DNA of 64,000 bases from Gemmata massiliana (GCF_901538265.1 NZ_LR593886.1:2898843-2962842); one strand, 5' to 3'. Shown: positions 50,851 through 61,090, counted from the stretch's first letter. Notes: generated by a model from the letters alone, not told the origin. A program made the numbers and translations.

Positions 50851-53800
50851 ATGAGCGAACCGATGATCCCAACCGAGGAGGAGATCGCGGCGCTGCCGCG
50901 CTGGGCACGGGTGGCGTTCGCGGTGCGGTGCGCGCGGCGCGTGCTCCCACTGGTGAGGCACTTCTGGCCCGAGGCTCCGGAAGATCGATTGTCGGCTCTC
51001 GCCTGTGCGGTCCGTGATGCGGGAGCCGCGGCAGCTCACGCTACCGCGGCGGCGAGCTCTTACGCGATCTCGTACTCGGCCGAGGCGTACCCGAACTCGG
51101 ACGATAAGGATGCGTTCTCTCCGATTGCCTATGCAGCGGCCGATACCGTCACCGATGCCGCGCGTGCGGCGGCTTCAGAGGGGAAGGACGTTACATTTTT
51201 TGCCGCCCGTGCGACCGCGCGAGCAGCAACGGCTATTCGCTACGCTTTGGAAGCTTCTCGTGTTCGGGATTTGATTACGTCCGAAGTGCGTACTGATTTC
51301 GATACCCTTGTGTGGAATGCCCGCGGAGCACAGTGGACCGACAATACACCAGTGCAACCGGGCGTCTTTGGCCCTCTCTGGCCCGACGGCCTTCCCCTTG
51401 GGTGGCCCGTTGACAGTGAACCAGTTGCTCCGTTTGCTCGGGTCGAAGCGCGATCGCCAACTGAAGCGGAAATCGCTCAATTGCCGCGCTGGGCACGGGT
51501 AGCACTTGCGGTCCGGTGCGCCCGTCGCGTACTGCCACTATTCCGGCACGACTGGCCGGCCGCACCTTTTGAGCACATTGAGTCTGTGGTTCAGGCGGTT
51601 GAGCTCGCGGAACGATTGTGGGCTCAGGCTGCCGCCGGGTTCCGTGGTTCTAACCGGGCCGTTGCGGCGCGGGCCGGGCGCGCCGCCGGGATCGCTTATA
51701 CGGCGGGTGCTTACATTGCTGTTTATGTCGGGGACGCCGCCGTCAATGCGGTCCACGCAGCCGGCGGTGATTCCATTGATAAGGCTTACGCCGCAATTGC
51801 CTACGCTGTCGATGCTTCTGCTGGCTTCTCACCTCTGGCTCGTAATGCCATTCGCGCGGATTTTGATGCCCTGAAACGCGCTATGGTTGAGCGGCAATGG
51901 ACTTACGCGACTACCGTGCTGCCAGATTTTTTCGGCCCCCTTTGGCCCGACGGCCTTCCACCGGGGTGGCCTGTTGAAGATACTCCTTCGGAACCAGCGA
52001 ACCCGCAAGACGACGCCCAGACGGTTGTGCCGTCCCCATCTCGGGCTCGCAGACAGCGCGAAGGCGCCGTCGGGGGGCCTGTGTTTGTGCCGGGTGATCG
52101 CGTGCCGCACGCCGAGATGTGGGTTCTTGTGGAATTAATCGGGAAGGGCGGATTCGCGCAGGTGTGGCTCGCCCGGCACCGTCAGACGAACGAGTCGCGC
52201 GCCGTCAAGTTTTGTACCCACGCGGTCGCTCGTGAACGGTTGCCCGATGTGGCCCGACACGAGTCGAACGTCGCGTCGTATGTGCAACAACACACCGGTA
52301 CGTCAGCCGGGTGCCACCCCAACATTGTGCCCCTTTACGAGTGCAACCTGCGGGGTGAGATCCCGTGGCTGATGTACGAATTCGTTCCGGGTAAGCGCTC
52401 GGTCGCGAACGTAATCGAAGATCTGCAAACGCTCTCAGCGGCGGACCGCGTTGCCCGCTCGGTTCCGCTTTTACACACAATTGCTTGCGCCGTCGGGCAG
52501 TTCCACCGGCTGGAGCGCCAAATCGTTCACCGCGACCTGACGCCGAAGAACGTACTGATGGACGGAGACGTGCCGCGCATCACTGATTTCGGGATCGGCG
52601 GTGCGGCTGTGACCGCGGCCGTTGCCGATGCGACCGGACTCACCGAGTTCACGGTGCGCGTAGACACCATGCTCCGGTCGGCGGGCACGCCCCCGCACGC
52701 CAGCGCCCAGCAACTCGCGGGTAACGCCCCGGACCCTCGCGACGATGTGTACGCGCTCGGGGTAATGGCGTACCAGATGCTGACGGGTGAATTGGGCGCT
52801 CCCGGCGCCGACGCACGCGACAAATTGGAAGACCTGGGCGTGCCCGATGGGGTGATTCGGTTGATCGTGAAGAGCGTTTCCGATCCGTCGCGCCGCCCCA
52901 AAGATGCCGTCGAGTGGGCCGAGGTGCTGGTGCCGCTGCTCTCGGACCGCCCCGCGATCGCCCGCCCCTTAAAGCGGAGCGTAACTGTTCCTGGTGTGTG
53001 GTTTTCGCGCCCAGCGGCTGATTCAAATGCCGAGTGGGAACGCGTCGGGCACAGTCCGTGTGAGATTACGTTTGCGCCGGACCGAGCGTATCAGCTAAGT
53101 GTTAGCAATCAAGTCGCAGATGCCGACCTCGAAGGCTTCCGTGACTTGATTGACGTTCTATCTTTCTCATTGCTGACTATGTCACTGTGCGGGGCCGTAA
53201 CGTCCGTTGGGCTCATGCACTTATCTCGCCTCGTGGCCCTGACGAGCCTAGATCTGAGCAACTGTCGTAGCGTAGCGGACCTCTCGCCGCTGTCGGGTCT
53301 CACCGCCCTGACGAGTCTGGATCTGAGCAATTGTCGTGGCGTAGCGGACTTCTCGCCGCTGTCGGGCCTCACCGCCCTGACGAGCCTGGACCTGGGTTTC
53401 TGCAACCGTGCAATGGACCTCTCGCCGCTGTCGGGTCTCACCGCCCTGACGAGCCTGTACCTGAATAGCAACCGTATAGCGGACCTCTCGCCGCTGTCGG
53501 GCCTCACCGCCCTGACGAACCTGGACCTGAATAGCAACCGTATAGCGGACCTCTCGCCGCTGTCGGGCCTTACCGCCCTGACGAGCCTGGACCTGGGTTT
53601 CTGCAACCGTGCAACGGACCTTGCTCCGCTGTCGGGTCTCACGGCCCTGACGAACCTGAACCTGCGTAATTGCGGTATAATGGACCTTGCTCCGCTGTCG
53701 GGTCTCACGGCCCTGACGAACCTGAACCTGCAGAACTGCAGAGGTATAACAGACCTTGCGCCGTTATCGGGTCTTACAGCTCTGACGAATCTGGACCTAA

Positions 53801-54003
53801 ACAGCTGTAAAGGTCTAACGGACCTCGCACCGCTGGCCGGCCTGACAGCTCTGACGGCCCTGAACCTGGGACACTGTGAGCAGATAACGGACCTTACTCC
53901 ACTGTTGAGTCTCACGGCCCTGACGACTCTAGATCTGTATTACTGCGACGACAAACTTGCCCTCCCCGACGAATTGCAAAAGCGAGTCAAGATCCTGCGC
54001 TGA
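50851..54003 (+). CDS. Ser/Thr protein kinase with duplicated N-terminal module and LRR tail
   Basis: The 1050-aa product has two N-terminal modules (~1-195 and ~205-385), each starting PT(E)EAEIA.LPRWARVA.AVRC ARRVLPL and ending FGPLWPDGLP.GWPV. A kinase domain follows with GKGGFAQVWL (~431), VKF Lys ~453, HRDLTPKNVL (~560) and DFG (~579). From ~780 come about eleven LRRs of ~23 residues (TALTSLDLSNC..VADLSPLSGL). All catalytic residues are present. No transmembrane segment or signal peptide is seen, so it is probably cytoplasmic. GAGGCGG precedes the ATG. It begins the cargo region. Confidence 0.9.
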   Translation: MSEPMIPTEEEIAALPRWARVAFAVRCARRVLPLVRHFWPEAPEDRLSALACAVRDAGAAAAHATAAASSYAISYSAEAYPNSDDKDAFSPIAYAAADTVTDAARAAASEGKDVTFFAARATARAATAIRYALEASRVRDLITSEVRTDFDTLVWNARGAQWTDNTPVQPGVFGPLWPDGLPLGWPVDSEPVAPFARVEARSPTEAEIAQLPRWARVALAVRCARRVLPLFRHDWPAAPFEHIESVVQAVELAERLWAQAAAGFRGSNRAVAARAGRAAGIAYTAGAYIAVYVGDAAVNAVHAAGGDSIDKAYAAIAYAVDASAGFSPLARNAIRADFDALKRAMVERQWTYATTVLPDFFGPLWPDGLPPGWPVEDTPSEPANPQDDAQTVVPSPSRARRQREGAVGGPVFVPGDRVPHAEMWVLVELIGKGGFAQVWLARHRQTNESRAVKFCTHAVARERLPDVARHESNVASYVQQHTGTSAGCHPNIVPLYECNLRGEIPWLMYEFVPGKRSVANVIEDLQTLSAADRVARSVPLLHTIACAVGQFHRLERQIVHRDLTPKNVLMDGDVPRITDFGIGGAAVTAAVADATGLTEFTVRVDTMLRSAGTPPHASAQQLAGNAPDPRDDVYALGVMAYQMLTGELGAPGADARDKLEDLGVPDGVIRLIVKSVSDPSRRPKDAVEWAEVLVPLLSDRPAIARPLKRSVTVPGVWFSRPAADSNAEWERVGHSPCEITFAPDRAYQLSVSNQVADADLEGFRDLIDVLSFSLLTMSLCGAVTSVGLMHLSRLVALTSLDLSNCRSVADLSPLSGLTALTSLDLSNCRGVADFSPLSGLTALTSLDLGFCNRAMDLSPLSGLTALTSLYLNSNRIADLSPLSGLTALTNLDLNSNRIADLSPLSGLTALTSLDLGFCNRATDLAPLSGLTALTNLNLRNCGIMDLAPLSGLTALTNLNLQNCRGITDLAPLSGLTALTNLDLNSCKGLTDLAPLAGLTALTALNLGHCEQITDLTPLLSLTALTTLDLYYCDDKLALPDELQKRVKILR

Positions 54004-54069
54004 TACGGTGGGTGGATGATTGTGCCTGTGGTGAGCGATTTATTGCCGCCATAGAGAATTACGCTTCGA

Positions 54070-54627
54070 TTACACAGGCGCACCGCTCGTCAGTGGCGCG
54101 CCCACCCGCACTACCACCCGCGTTTCGCGCATCGCGCCGCCGCGCGTGGAGTCGGGCGCCCAGAACGTGCCCGCGCCGCCGTTGATGTGACGGCACCAGA
54201 ACACGTGCGTGCGACCCGTGCGATGGGAGCCGGCGCGACACGCCACTGCCTCGAACCCCAGCGCCGACCAGAACTGGTTCGCGTCCAGGTCGGAGGCGCA
54301 CCACAAGCACACCTGTCGCACGTCCGCGGGTACGCGACCCAAGAACTCGTTCACCAGCGCCGTTCCCATCTGGCGCCGGCGCGCATCAAAACAGATCGCC
54401 GCCTGGAAGATGATCGCCAGGTCCGCGCGGCGCTGGTACGTCGCCTTGCCGTACAGGTAGCCCGCCGGGGCGTCGTTCTCCAGGGCCAGTAGCACCCGGC
54501 GCCGGTCGATCGCTTCTTCCAGGGCCACGCGCGGTAAGTACCCGATCGCGTCGTGGTGGCGGCGCTGGAGGTGGTCCAGGAACAGCCAGTCGGACGGCTC
54601 CGCGCCGCGCAGTGTCAGGGTGGGCAT
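54070..54627 (-). CDS. GNAT-family acetyltransferase
   Basis: The 185-aa product has the GNAT layout: LRGAEPSDWLFLDHLQRRHH, then strands LLALENDAPAGYLYGKA and the acetyl-CoA-binding segment AAICFDARRRQMGTALVNEF followed by VCLWCASDLDANQFWSALGF. The Q/R-x-x-G-x-A/G motif is RRQMGTA. The substrate is unknown. It sits between the kinase and ilvA genes on the minus strand, the same direction as the phage cluster. Confidence 0.8.
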   Translation of the reverse strand: MPTLTLRGAEPSDWLFLDHLQRRHHDAIGYLPRVALEEAIDRRRVLLALENDAPAGYLYGKATYQRRADLAIIFQAAICFDARRRQMGTALVNEFLGRVPADVRQVCLWCASDLDANQFWSALGFEAVACRAGSHRTGRTHVFWCRHINGGAGTFWAPDSTRGGAMRETRVVVRVGAPLTSGAPV

Positions 54628-54775
54628 TCGGGACCGGTGGTCGTGGGGCGTTCGTCCCGGAGCTGGCGTTCTGGTTGCGGCGCGGTTGGCGCTTCGCCAG
54701 ATTCGAGCCAGGGTAGGGGACTACCGACTGATGACCGACGACCGCGGATGCGGGACTCGCGCTGGGAAACGAACA

Positions 54776-54795
54776 CGCCCCGGCGGACCGGGGCG
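54776..54795 (-). terminator. Terminator hairpin after ilvA
   Basis: CGCCCCGG and CCGGGGCG form a perfect 8-bp stem around a 4-base loop. On the minus strand it is followed by TGTTCGTTTCCC. It lies 24 bases past the ilvA stop. Confidence 0.65.
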
Positions 54796-54818
54796 CGGAA
54801 GTGGTTAGTGGTGTTGCT

Positions 54819-56339
54819 TCAGCACAGGAACAGGCGGTAGACGGGGTTCGCGGTTTCGTCCACGCACGGGTACCCGAGCGCGGCCGTGAACGCCTCGAAC
54901 GCGGCCCGGTCGCCGGCGGGCACCTGGAGCCCGACCAGGATGCGTCCGTAGTCCGCGCCCTGGTTGCGGTAGTGGAACAGGCTGATGTTCCAGTCCGGGG
55001 GCATGGCCGCCAGGAACCGCACCAGCGCGCCGGGGCGCTCGGGGAACTGGAACCGGTACAGGCGCTCGTCGCGCGCCAGACGGCTCGGGCCGCCCACCAT
55101 GTGGCGAATGTGGTCCTTCGCCAGGTCGTCGTCCACCAGGTCCAGGGCCTCGAATCCCATGTCGGTGAACGTCCAGTGCAGCGCCCGCGCTTCCTCCCGG
55201 TCGCTCACCGCTAGGCCCACGAACACGTGCGCCACGCGCTCGTCGGAGATGCGGTAGTTGAACTCCGTCACGTTGCGCCGACCGATCGCTTCGCACAGGC
55301 GCCGGAAGCTCCCGCGCTCCTCCGGGATCGTGACCGCGAACAGCGCCTCGCGCCCCTCGCCCGCCTCGGCCCGCTCCGCCACGAACCGGAGCCGGTCGAA
55401 GTTCATGTTGGCCCCACTGGTAACGGCCACCAACCCCAGGTCGCTCGGCCCGTGCTCCTCCGCGAACCGCTTCGCCGCGGCCACACTCATTGCTCCCGCG
55501 GGTTCCAGGATACTGCGTGTGTCCTCGAACACGTCCTTGATCGCGGCGCACACCGCGTCGGTATCCACGGTCACGAATGCGTCAACGAGGTCGCGCGCGA
55601 GGCGAAACGTTTCCGCGCCCACGAGCTTCACCGCGGTGCCGTCGGCGAACAGCCCCACGTCATTCAACTGGACCCGCTCGCCGGACTGAACGGACCGGCG
55701 CATGGCGTCGGAATCGGCCATTTGCACGCCGATCACCTGGACCTCCGGGCGCACGGCCTTCACGTATGCGGCGACCCCGGCGACGAGGCCCCCGCCCCCG
55801 ATCGGCACGAAGACCGCGCGGAGCGGACCGGGGTGCTGGCGCAGGATCTCCATGCCGATGGTGCCCTGGCCGGCGATCACGTCCGGGTCGTCGAATGGGT
55901 GGACGAACGTGAGGTCGGACCGGGCGCCGAGTTCGGCGGCGTGGTGGTAGGCGTCGGTGTAACTGTCCCCGTGGAGCACGACCTCGGCGCCGAGGGCACG
56001 GACCGCGTCGGACTTCAGGCGCGGGGTGGTGACGGGCATCACGACGACGGCGCGGCACCTGAGGCGCCGGGCGCTGAGCGCGACGCCCTGGGCGTGGTTC
56101 CCGGCGGACGCGCAAATGACCCCGCGCGCGCGCTGGTCCGGGGACAGGCGGGCCATCTTGTTGTACGCGCCGCGGAGCTTGAAGCTGAACACCGGCTGGG
56201 TGTCCTCGCGCTTGAGCCAAACGGGGGTGCCGACCCGGGCCGAGAGGCGCGCGGCGCGCTCCAGGGGCGACTCGGCGGCCACGTCGTACACGCGCGCGGT
56301 GAGGATGCGTTGCAGGTAGTCTAACAATCTGGCGTCCAT
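54819..56339 (-). CDS. ilvA: Threonine ammonia-lyase, biosynthetic (threonine deaminase)
   Basis: The 506-aa product has the PLP domain with the catalytic Lys in FSFKLRGAYNK, the phosphate-binding loop (GGGGLVAG), ASAGNHAQGVA and TSGANMNF. Two C-terminal ACT-like regulatory domains follow (LFAVTIPEERGSFRRLCEAI; YRFQFPERPGALVRFLAAMP). Length and two-domain tail match the isoleucine-feedback biosynthetic enzyme that makes 2-oxobutanoate for isoleucine. The start is ATG 56339; a longer frame reaches 56825 across non-coding DNA. No other ilv gene is near, so it lies isolated among cargo and phage genes. Confidence 0.93.
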   Translation of the reverse strand: MDARLLDYLQRILTARVYDVAAESPLERAARLSARVGTPVWLKREDTQPVFSFKLRGAYNKMARLSPDQRARGVICASAGNHAQGVALSARRLRCRAVVVMPVTTPRLKSDAVRALGAEVVLHGDSYTDAYHHAAELGARSDLTFVHPFDDPDVIAGQGTIGMEILRQHPGPLRAVFVPIGGGGLVAGVAAYVKAVRPEVQVIGVQMADSDAMRRSVQSGERVQLNDVGLFADGTAVKLVGAETFRLARDLVDAFVTVDTDAVCAAIKDVFEDTRSILEPAGAMSVAAAKRFAEEHGPSDLGLVAVTSGANMNFDRLRFVAERAEAGEGREALFAVTIPEERGSFRRLCEAIGRRNVTEFNYRISDERVAHVFVGLAVSDREEARALHWTFTDMGFEALDLVDDDLAKDHIRHMVGGPSRLARDERLYRFQFPERPGALVRFLAAMPPDWNISLFHYRNQGADYGRILVGLQVPAGDRAAFEAFTAALGYPCVDETANPVYRLFLC

Positions 56340-56610
56340 CCGTTCCCTTACTGTAAAGGCACTTGCGGTACGGGCAATTGTACTGCAAGCGCCGGCGCGC
56401 GGGCTGGAGGAGGGGAGCGCGGTTCTTCGGTCTTGCCGGTATGCAAAGAGGAATGCCGTCACGGAGTTGCTTGATTCGGTTTTGAACATCATTCCATAGT
56501 TGCCATTCGAGGTCCGATCGGCGACACTACCTTCCTCCAACCTTAAGCAACCTCGCAACGCGCTCGTAATCGAGGCGCGTTCGGCAATTCTCCGACCCAG
56601 GCGAGCCGTC

Positions 56611-59294
56611 ATGCCACTGCCCGAACCCTTCAAGATCACCGAACTATGGAAGACTCTCGCGGCACGCCCGGCAGAACTCGACATTCGCATTCGCGTCGCG
56701 CTGGAACCAATGTTAGATAAGGCCGAGATGGTGCTGCGTGAAGGTGCGCCAGCGACAAAGGATTTCACACTCCACGACGAAGCCCATGCGTTTCGCGTTG
56801 CGCAGCGGATGCACGAAATTATCAATGGCGAGGTTCTCGAAAAGCTCAGCAGTTACGAATTGGCGCTCTTGCTTCTGTCGGCGTACTTGCACGACATCGG
56901 TATGGCCCCGAAGAGAAAACACGTTGAACGCCACCGGCGGCACCTTCTTCGCGGCGACGCTGAACAAACTGACAAACTGAACGATGCAGAAGCCGCAGAG
57001 GTGCGGAAGTTCCTCGACAACTCCCCGTGGAACGTCGAACTCCCGTTGGTACGTGATGGTAAGGCTGATGAAGCGGCAGAGGTGCTCGCAAACGAGATCG
57101 TCACCGATTACTGTCGTCACAAGCACAACGACTGGAGTGAAGCTTGGATTAATGAGAACCTTCCGGCCGGGAATGCTGACCACGCACTGCCGAACTACCC
57201 CGGCTGGCGCGATGACCTCATTCTGATTTGCCGGAGTCACCACTACGGCTACGAGCACCTAAAAACGGACAAGTTCCTACCCACGTTAGTGTGGAGCCAC
57301 CACATTGTTCACCGCCGGTATCTGGCGTGCGTACTGCGAGTGGCAGACGTTTTGGAGAACGACCCGGAACGTACACCGGCGGTTCTATTCGAGCATCGTG
57401 GCGTGCGCGCCTCGAGCGAAGTGTACTGGCAGAAAGATCATTACTTGAATGTTACCCGTGACGGCGATCACTTGGCCGTTGTCACTGAACCAACTTCGGC
57501 AGCACTGGAAAAGGCAGTTCGCACCACGGTCGAGTGGATCGAGGCTGAACTGCGCCTGTGCGTCCAACTCGCCAGTGAGCTACCGTTTCAGAATGCCAGT
57601 TTCAGTACGAAAGAACCGCTGCCGCACAGGTGGGATTACCCCGCTGTGGTTGTCCCCACCATCAATGCGAAAGGCGGGTACGTGTACATTGAGGGCGCGT
57701 TTCGTCCGAATACGCGCCGGCTGCTCGAACTGCTCTCTGGGGTTGAACTGTATCAGAACCCGCTGGTAGCAGTGCGCGAATTGCTACAGAACGCATTCGA
57801 CGCGGTTCGGGAGGCAATCGCGGTTAAGCGGTTGCAGGAAATTGCACTCGGTGAAGACCCAGGCGAGGACGATCTTGCTAAACGGTTCACCGTCGACCTG
57901 CGCCTGGAGGAACGCGACGGACGCCTGTGGCTGATTTGTCGAGATGACGGGGTCGGAATGAATCGGCGGGTGATTGAGAATTACTTGTTGGTAAGCGGCA
58001 GCTCGCGCCGTCACGAGATCGAGGAAATTAACCGGCGCTGCCAGGTGCAGGGATTCAAAATGGGTCGAACCGGGAAGTTTGGGATTGGCGCTCTCAGTTA
58101 CTTCATGCTGGCTGATCGAGTCGAGTTTAAGACGGCTCGGCGAAATCACCCACTGGACACGCCTGAGACAGATGGATGGCACTTCATCACAAACGGAGTC
58201 GGAGCGTTCGGTGAATTGCGGACAACCTCCAGATACTCTCTGGGCGATGGTGGCTGCGAGGTCACTCTACGCGTGCGGAAAGAATTATCGGGTAAGGATG
58301 ACGAGGGGAAGGGGCTATCTGAAAGATTAGAAGAGTACCTTCGCGAGACGGTACGTCGGATTCCTTGTCGGTTACGCTGGTCACTAGACGTTACTAAAAG
58401 CCAGTGGACAGAAAACATTGCACCGGGATGGACATTAAGTGATGGGAGAAGAAATGGATTGTTTGTGCATGGTATCCATGAGTCGGTAGATTCAATACTT
58501 GGATTGAAATTTCGAGACCCGTTCGCGACACTTACTGCGCCCAGGAATGAGATTGCTGCGCTATCGGAAAAATCTGAAAAAATAATTGATGCTATCATCA
58601 AGAGGACGCACTGGAAGGTTCAGGAGATTAGAGATAAGGCAGGCGATGCAATTGCCCGTATTCATATGCCGTGGTTCAATCTAGTTGCTGGTGAGTCTAA
58701 TGTTGTTATTTTACATGATAGTGTGTTTGCCGATTTTGGAATCGATTTGAGCGATTGTCAAGGGGTGTCGCCACCTGAGAAGTTATGCATATCTTGGAGA
58801 GGTATGGATCTTGATATTGGTAGTGATGAATTGAATCAATTGGAATCTATAATTCCAAGAGGGTTGATGGTTGAGGTCGACTTTTCCGATGAAGCTTATG
58901 GATCGCCGACGGTTAATCGTGGGTCACTTTCTGCGTCCGAAAGACGTTTATCGTTTTTCCAACAAATTTCAGCAAGTGGCAGTGCGTTAGCTGCCGGCAT
59001 CGTTCTGCCTCACTCATCATACGCATTCGTCTCGGCAGTTTGGAATGATACTTTGTGGAGTGGTCCCGTTACTTGGTATCAGCCCGAGTTAGTGGGGACC
59101 GGTTCTTCGTGGGCTCCCCTTCAATACCCTGCGATCCTTACTCAACGATTTCACGACGATGATTCATTCAATTTTAAATTCAATTCAGATGAGCAAGTCG
59201 ATTTGCTGGCAAAGGTGCGGATCGCGCGTGAAGGAAGGGCGTACAACTTGGAACCTCATACGGTCAGAATTCCGGACCGTGTCTGCCTCTACTC
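56611..59294 (+). pseudogene. 5' part of an HD plus GHKL-ATPase gene interrupted by an ISAs1 element
   Basis: From ATG 56611 the product has an HD-type domain (TLHDEAHAFRVA near 54, LLSAYLHDIGMAP near 93, CRSHHYGYEHL near 210). A GHKL/Hsp90-type ATPase domain follows: N-box VRELLQNAFDAVREA near 388, DDGVGMN near 446, GKFGIGALSYF near 489. Beyond ~600 the DNA becomes AT-rich and the protein is unrecognised. The insertion falls at 59294. Joining 59294 to 60511 restores one frame of 1088 codons (2684 + 580 bases). Proteins of this type are found in defence and stress loci, but this function is inferred. Only a truncated product can be made now. Confidence 0.8.
59285..59294 (+). repeat. Target-site duplication, left copy
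   Basis: GCCTCTACTC lies directly before the left end of the insertion sequence and again at 60501-60510 directly after its right end. A 10-bp duplication is consistent with ISAs1-family transposition. Confidence 0.9.
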
Positions 59295-60500
59295 CAGGGT
59301 TGGCGCACTATGAACCCGTGACGGCAGCCGCATTTACGTCTATATCGGGGTTGTTATGGAGGAACCCCGATGAGTATTCCGCTGCTGGCGGTGTTTGCGG
59401 ATGTGCCAGACCCGCGCCGCGAAACGAAGAACAAGTTGCATGAGCTGGTGGATATCCTCACGTTGGCCACGTGTGCGGTGATCGCCGGGGCCGACGGGTG
59501 GGACCAGGTGGCCGCGTTCGGTCGGGCCAAGCAAACGTTGTTCGCCCCGTACCTGCGGTTGCCCCACGGGGTTCCGAGCCCGGACACGTTCGAGCGCGTG
59601 TTCGCCAAGCTGGACCCGGACGCGTTCGCGGACCGGTTCGGGCGCTGGATGGCAGCCGCATGCGAGAGTACCGGCCTGGTGCACGTGGCGATCGATGGTA
59701 AGAGCGCCCGGCGGTCCACCAAGAACACGTTCACCGGGTGCTTGCATCTGGTCGAGGCGTGGGCCGTGGAGAACCGGTTGATCCTGGGCCAGCGGTCCGT
59801 GCCCGAGGGCGGACACGAGATCACCACGGCCCCAGATCTGTTGGGCGCCCTGGATCTGACGGGCGCGGTGGTGACCGTCGACGCGGCCTTTTGCCAGAAG
59901 GAGTTGGTGTCCCAGATCCGCACCCAGGGCGGGCATTACGTGGTGTGCGTGAAGGGGAACCAGAAGGGGTTGCGCGGCGCGGTGGCGGAGGTGTTCGCGC
60001 GGGCCGGGGAGGACGCGTTCGCCGGGTGTGACATGGGGTCCGCGGTCGAGGACGGGCACGGGCGCGAGGAAGAGCGGTACGTGACGGTGGTTGAAGATCC
60101 GGAAGGGCTACCGAGCGGGTGGGCCGATGTTGGGGCCGTGGCCCTGGTGTGCCGGGAGCGGGTGGTGAACGGGAAGCCGAATGAGAGCACCGCCCATTAC
60201 TACCTCACCAGCTTGCGGATCGGGGCGGTCGAGCTGGCGGGGTACATCCGCAACCATTGGGGCATTGAGAACGGGCTCCATTGGTGTCTGGACATCGCGT
60301 TCCGGGAAGACGACAGCCGGGCTCGGGCCGGACACGCCGGGGCCAACCTGGGCATGATTCGCCGGGTTGCCCTGTCCCTGCTCCAGCGGGCGGACACCAA
60401 GGGCAGCATTCGTACTCGACGCATGAAGGCCGCCTGGGACGATCAATACCTGCTCAAAGTGCTTAAGATTCTGACGACTAAATGAAGTGCGCCGGCCCTG
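59295..60500 (+). mobile_element. ISAs1-family insertion sequence, 1206 bp
   Basis: The element is bounded by a 10-bp target duplication. Its ends are inverted repeats: left CAGGGTTGGCGCACTATGA, right (reverse complement) CAGGGCCGGCGCACTTCAT, 15 of 19 matching. It contains one intact ISAs1-type transposase. The host gene is restored in frame when the element and one duplicate are removed, so the insertion is clean and probably recent. Confidence 0.92.
59370..60485 (+). CDS. ISAs1-family transposase
   Basis: The 371-aa product matches the ISAs1/IS4-type DDE transposases: start FADVPDPRRETKNKLHELVD, first Asp in VHVAIDGKSARRS, second in AVVTVDAAFCQ, and Glu in HWGIENGLHWCLDIAFREDD. The full-length frame is intact, so the element may still be active. 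GGAGG lies before the ATG. Confidence 0.95.
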   Translation: MSIPLLAVFADVPDPRRETKNKLHELVDILTLATCAVIAGADGWDQVAAFGRAKQTLFAPYLRLPHGVPSPDTFERVFAKLDPDAFADRFGRWMAAACESTGLVHVAIDGKSARRSTKNTFTGCLHLVEAWAVENRLILGQRSVPEGGHEITTAPDLLGALDLTGAVVTVDAAFCQKELVSQIRTQGGHYVVCVKGNQKGLRGAVAEVFARAGEDAFAGCDMGSAVEDGHGREEERYVTVVEDPEGLPSGWADVGAVALVCRERVVNGKPNESTAHYYLTSLRIGAVELAGYIRNHWGIENGLHWCLDIAFREDDSRARAGHAGANLGMIRRVALSLLQRADTKGSIRTRRMKAAWDDQYLLKVLKILTTK

Positions 60501-60510
60501 GCCTCTACTC
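60501..60510 (+). repeat. Target-site duplication, right copy
   Basis: GCCTCTACTC, identical to 59285-59294. Confidence 0.9.
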
Positions 60511-61090
60511 ACGTGGCACAAAGGCAGTGGGTTTTATCCCCCTTGTTCTCACCGGCACGAACCAACCGCGAACCACTTTTCCAGTCGCTTTGCAACATAT
60601 CACTGCAGTTGGAATTGCAGAAATACCCCTCGACACAGCGATACTCAATCCAGATTTGGTTGCCTGGGCCGGGGCGAATGGGTCTCTTATGGTGGATTCG
60701 AGGTTCGTAAGATTGGAAGGATTACCTGCAGATTTCCTTCAATCGGATCTCACACAGCCGAAGCAAGCTCAATATCTTCTCGCGTTGCTGAGGGGATTGC
60801 TACCGAACCAATTTGCCGTGCTCTGGGATGATGAAAAACAGCGCCATGCACTGACGAGTTTGATTCGCGCAATTACTCCTCCCGGGCATTCCAACTACCG
60901 CCTCTCGCTCCTGTCGGCAGGTAGTCAGGCTGGGGAGTGGCTGTACCGAACGCTCTCGGAGAAAGATGGGTTCATTGATGACCCTACCGAAGCGCTGCGA
61001 TTGGTGGAATTGGTGAAGCAGGAGCCGGGTTTCCACATCATTGCTGAGAAAGAGGCGCCCAAAAAGAAATCCCGCGCACGGAAGCCGTAG
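60511..61090 (+). pseudogene. 3' part of the HD plus GHKL-ATPase gene
   Basis: This is the continuation of the gene at 56611. After the duplicate the frame reads RGTKAVGFIPLVLTGTNQPR and continues 193 codons to TAG 61088-61090. The tail is alpha/beta (LLALLRGLLPNQFAVLWDDE) and ends basic (APKKKSRARKP). A chance ATG in the IS end (60482) gives a frame that could express this fragment alone. Confidence 0.75.

Noticed and set aside
53280..53900. Regular ~69-bp repeat that could be taken for a CRISPR or tandem array
   Set aside because: Units are whole multiples of three, in frame, and encode leucine-rich repeats.
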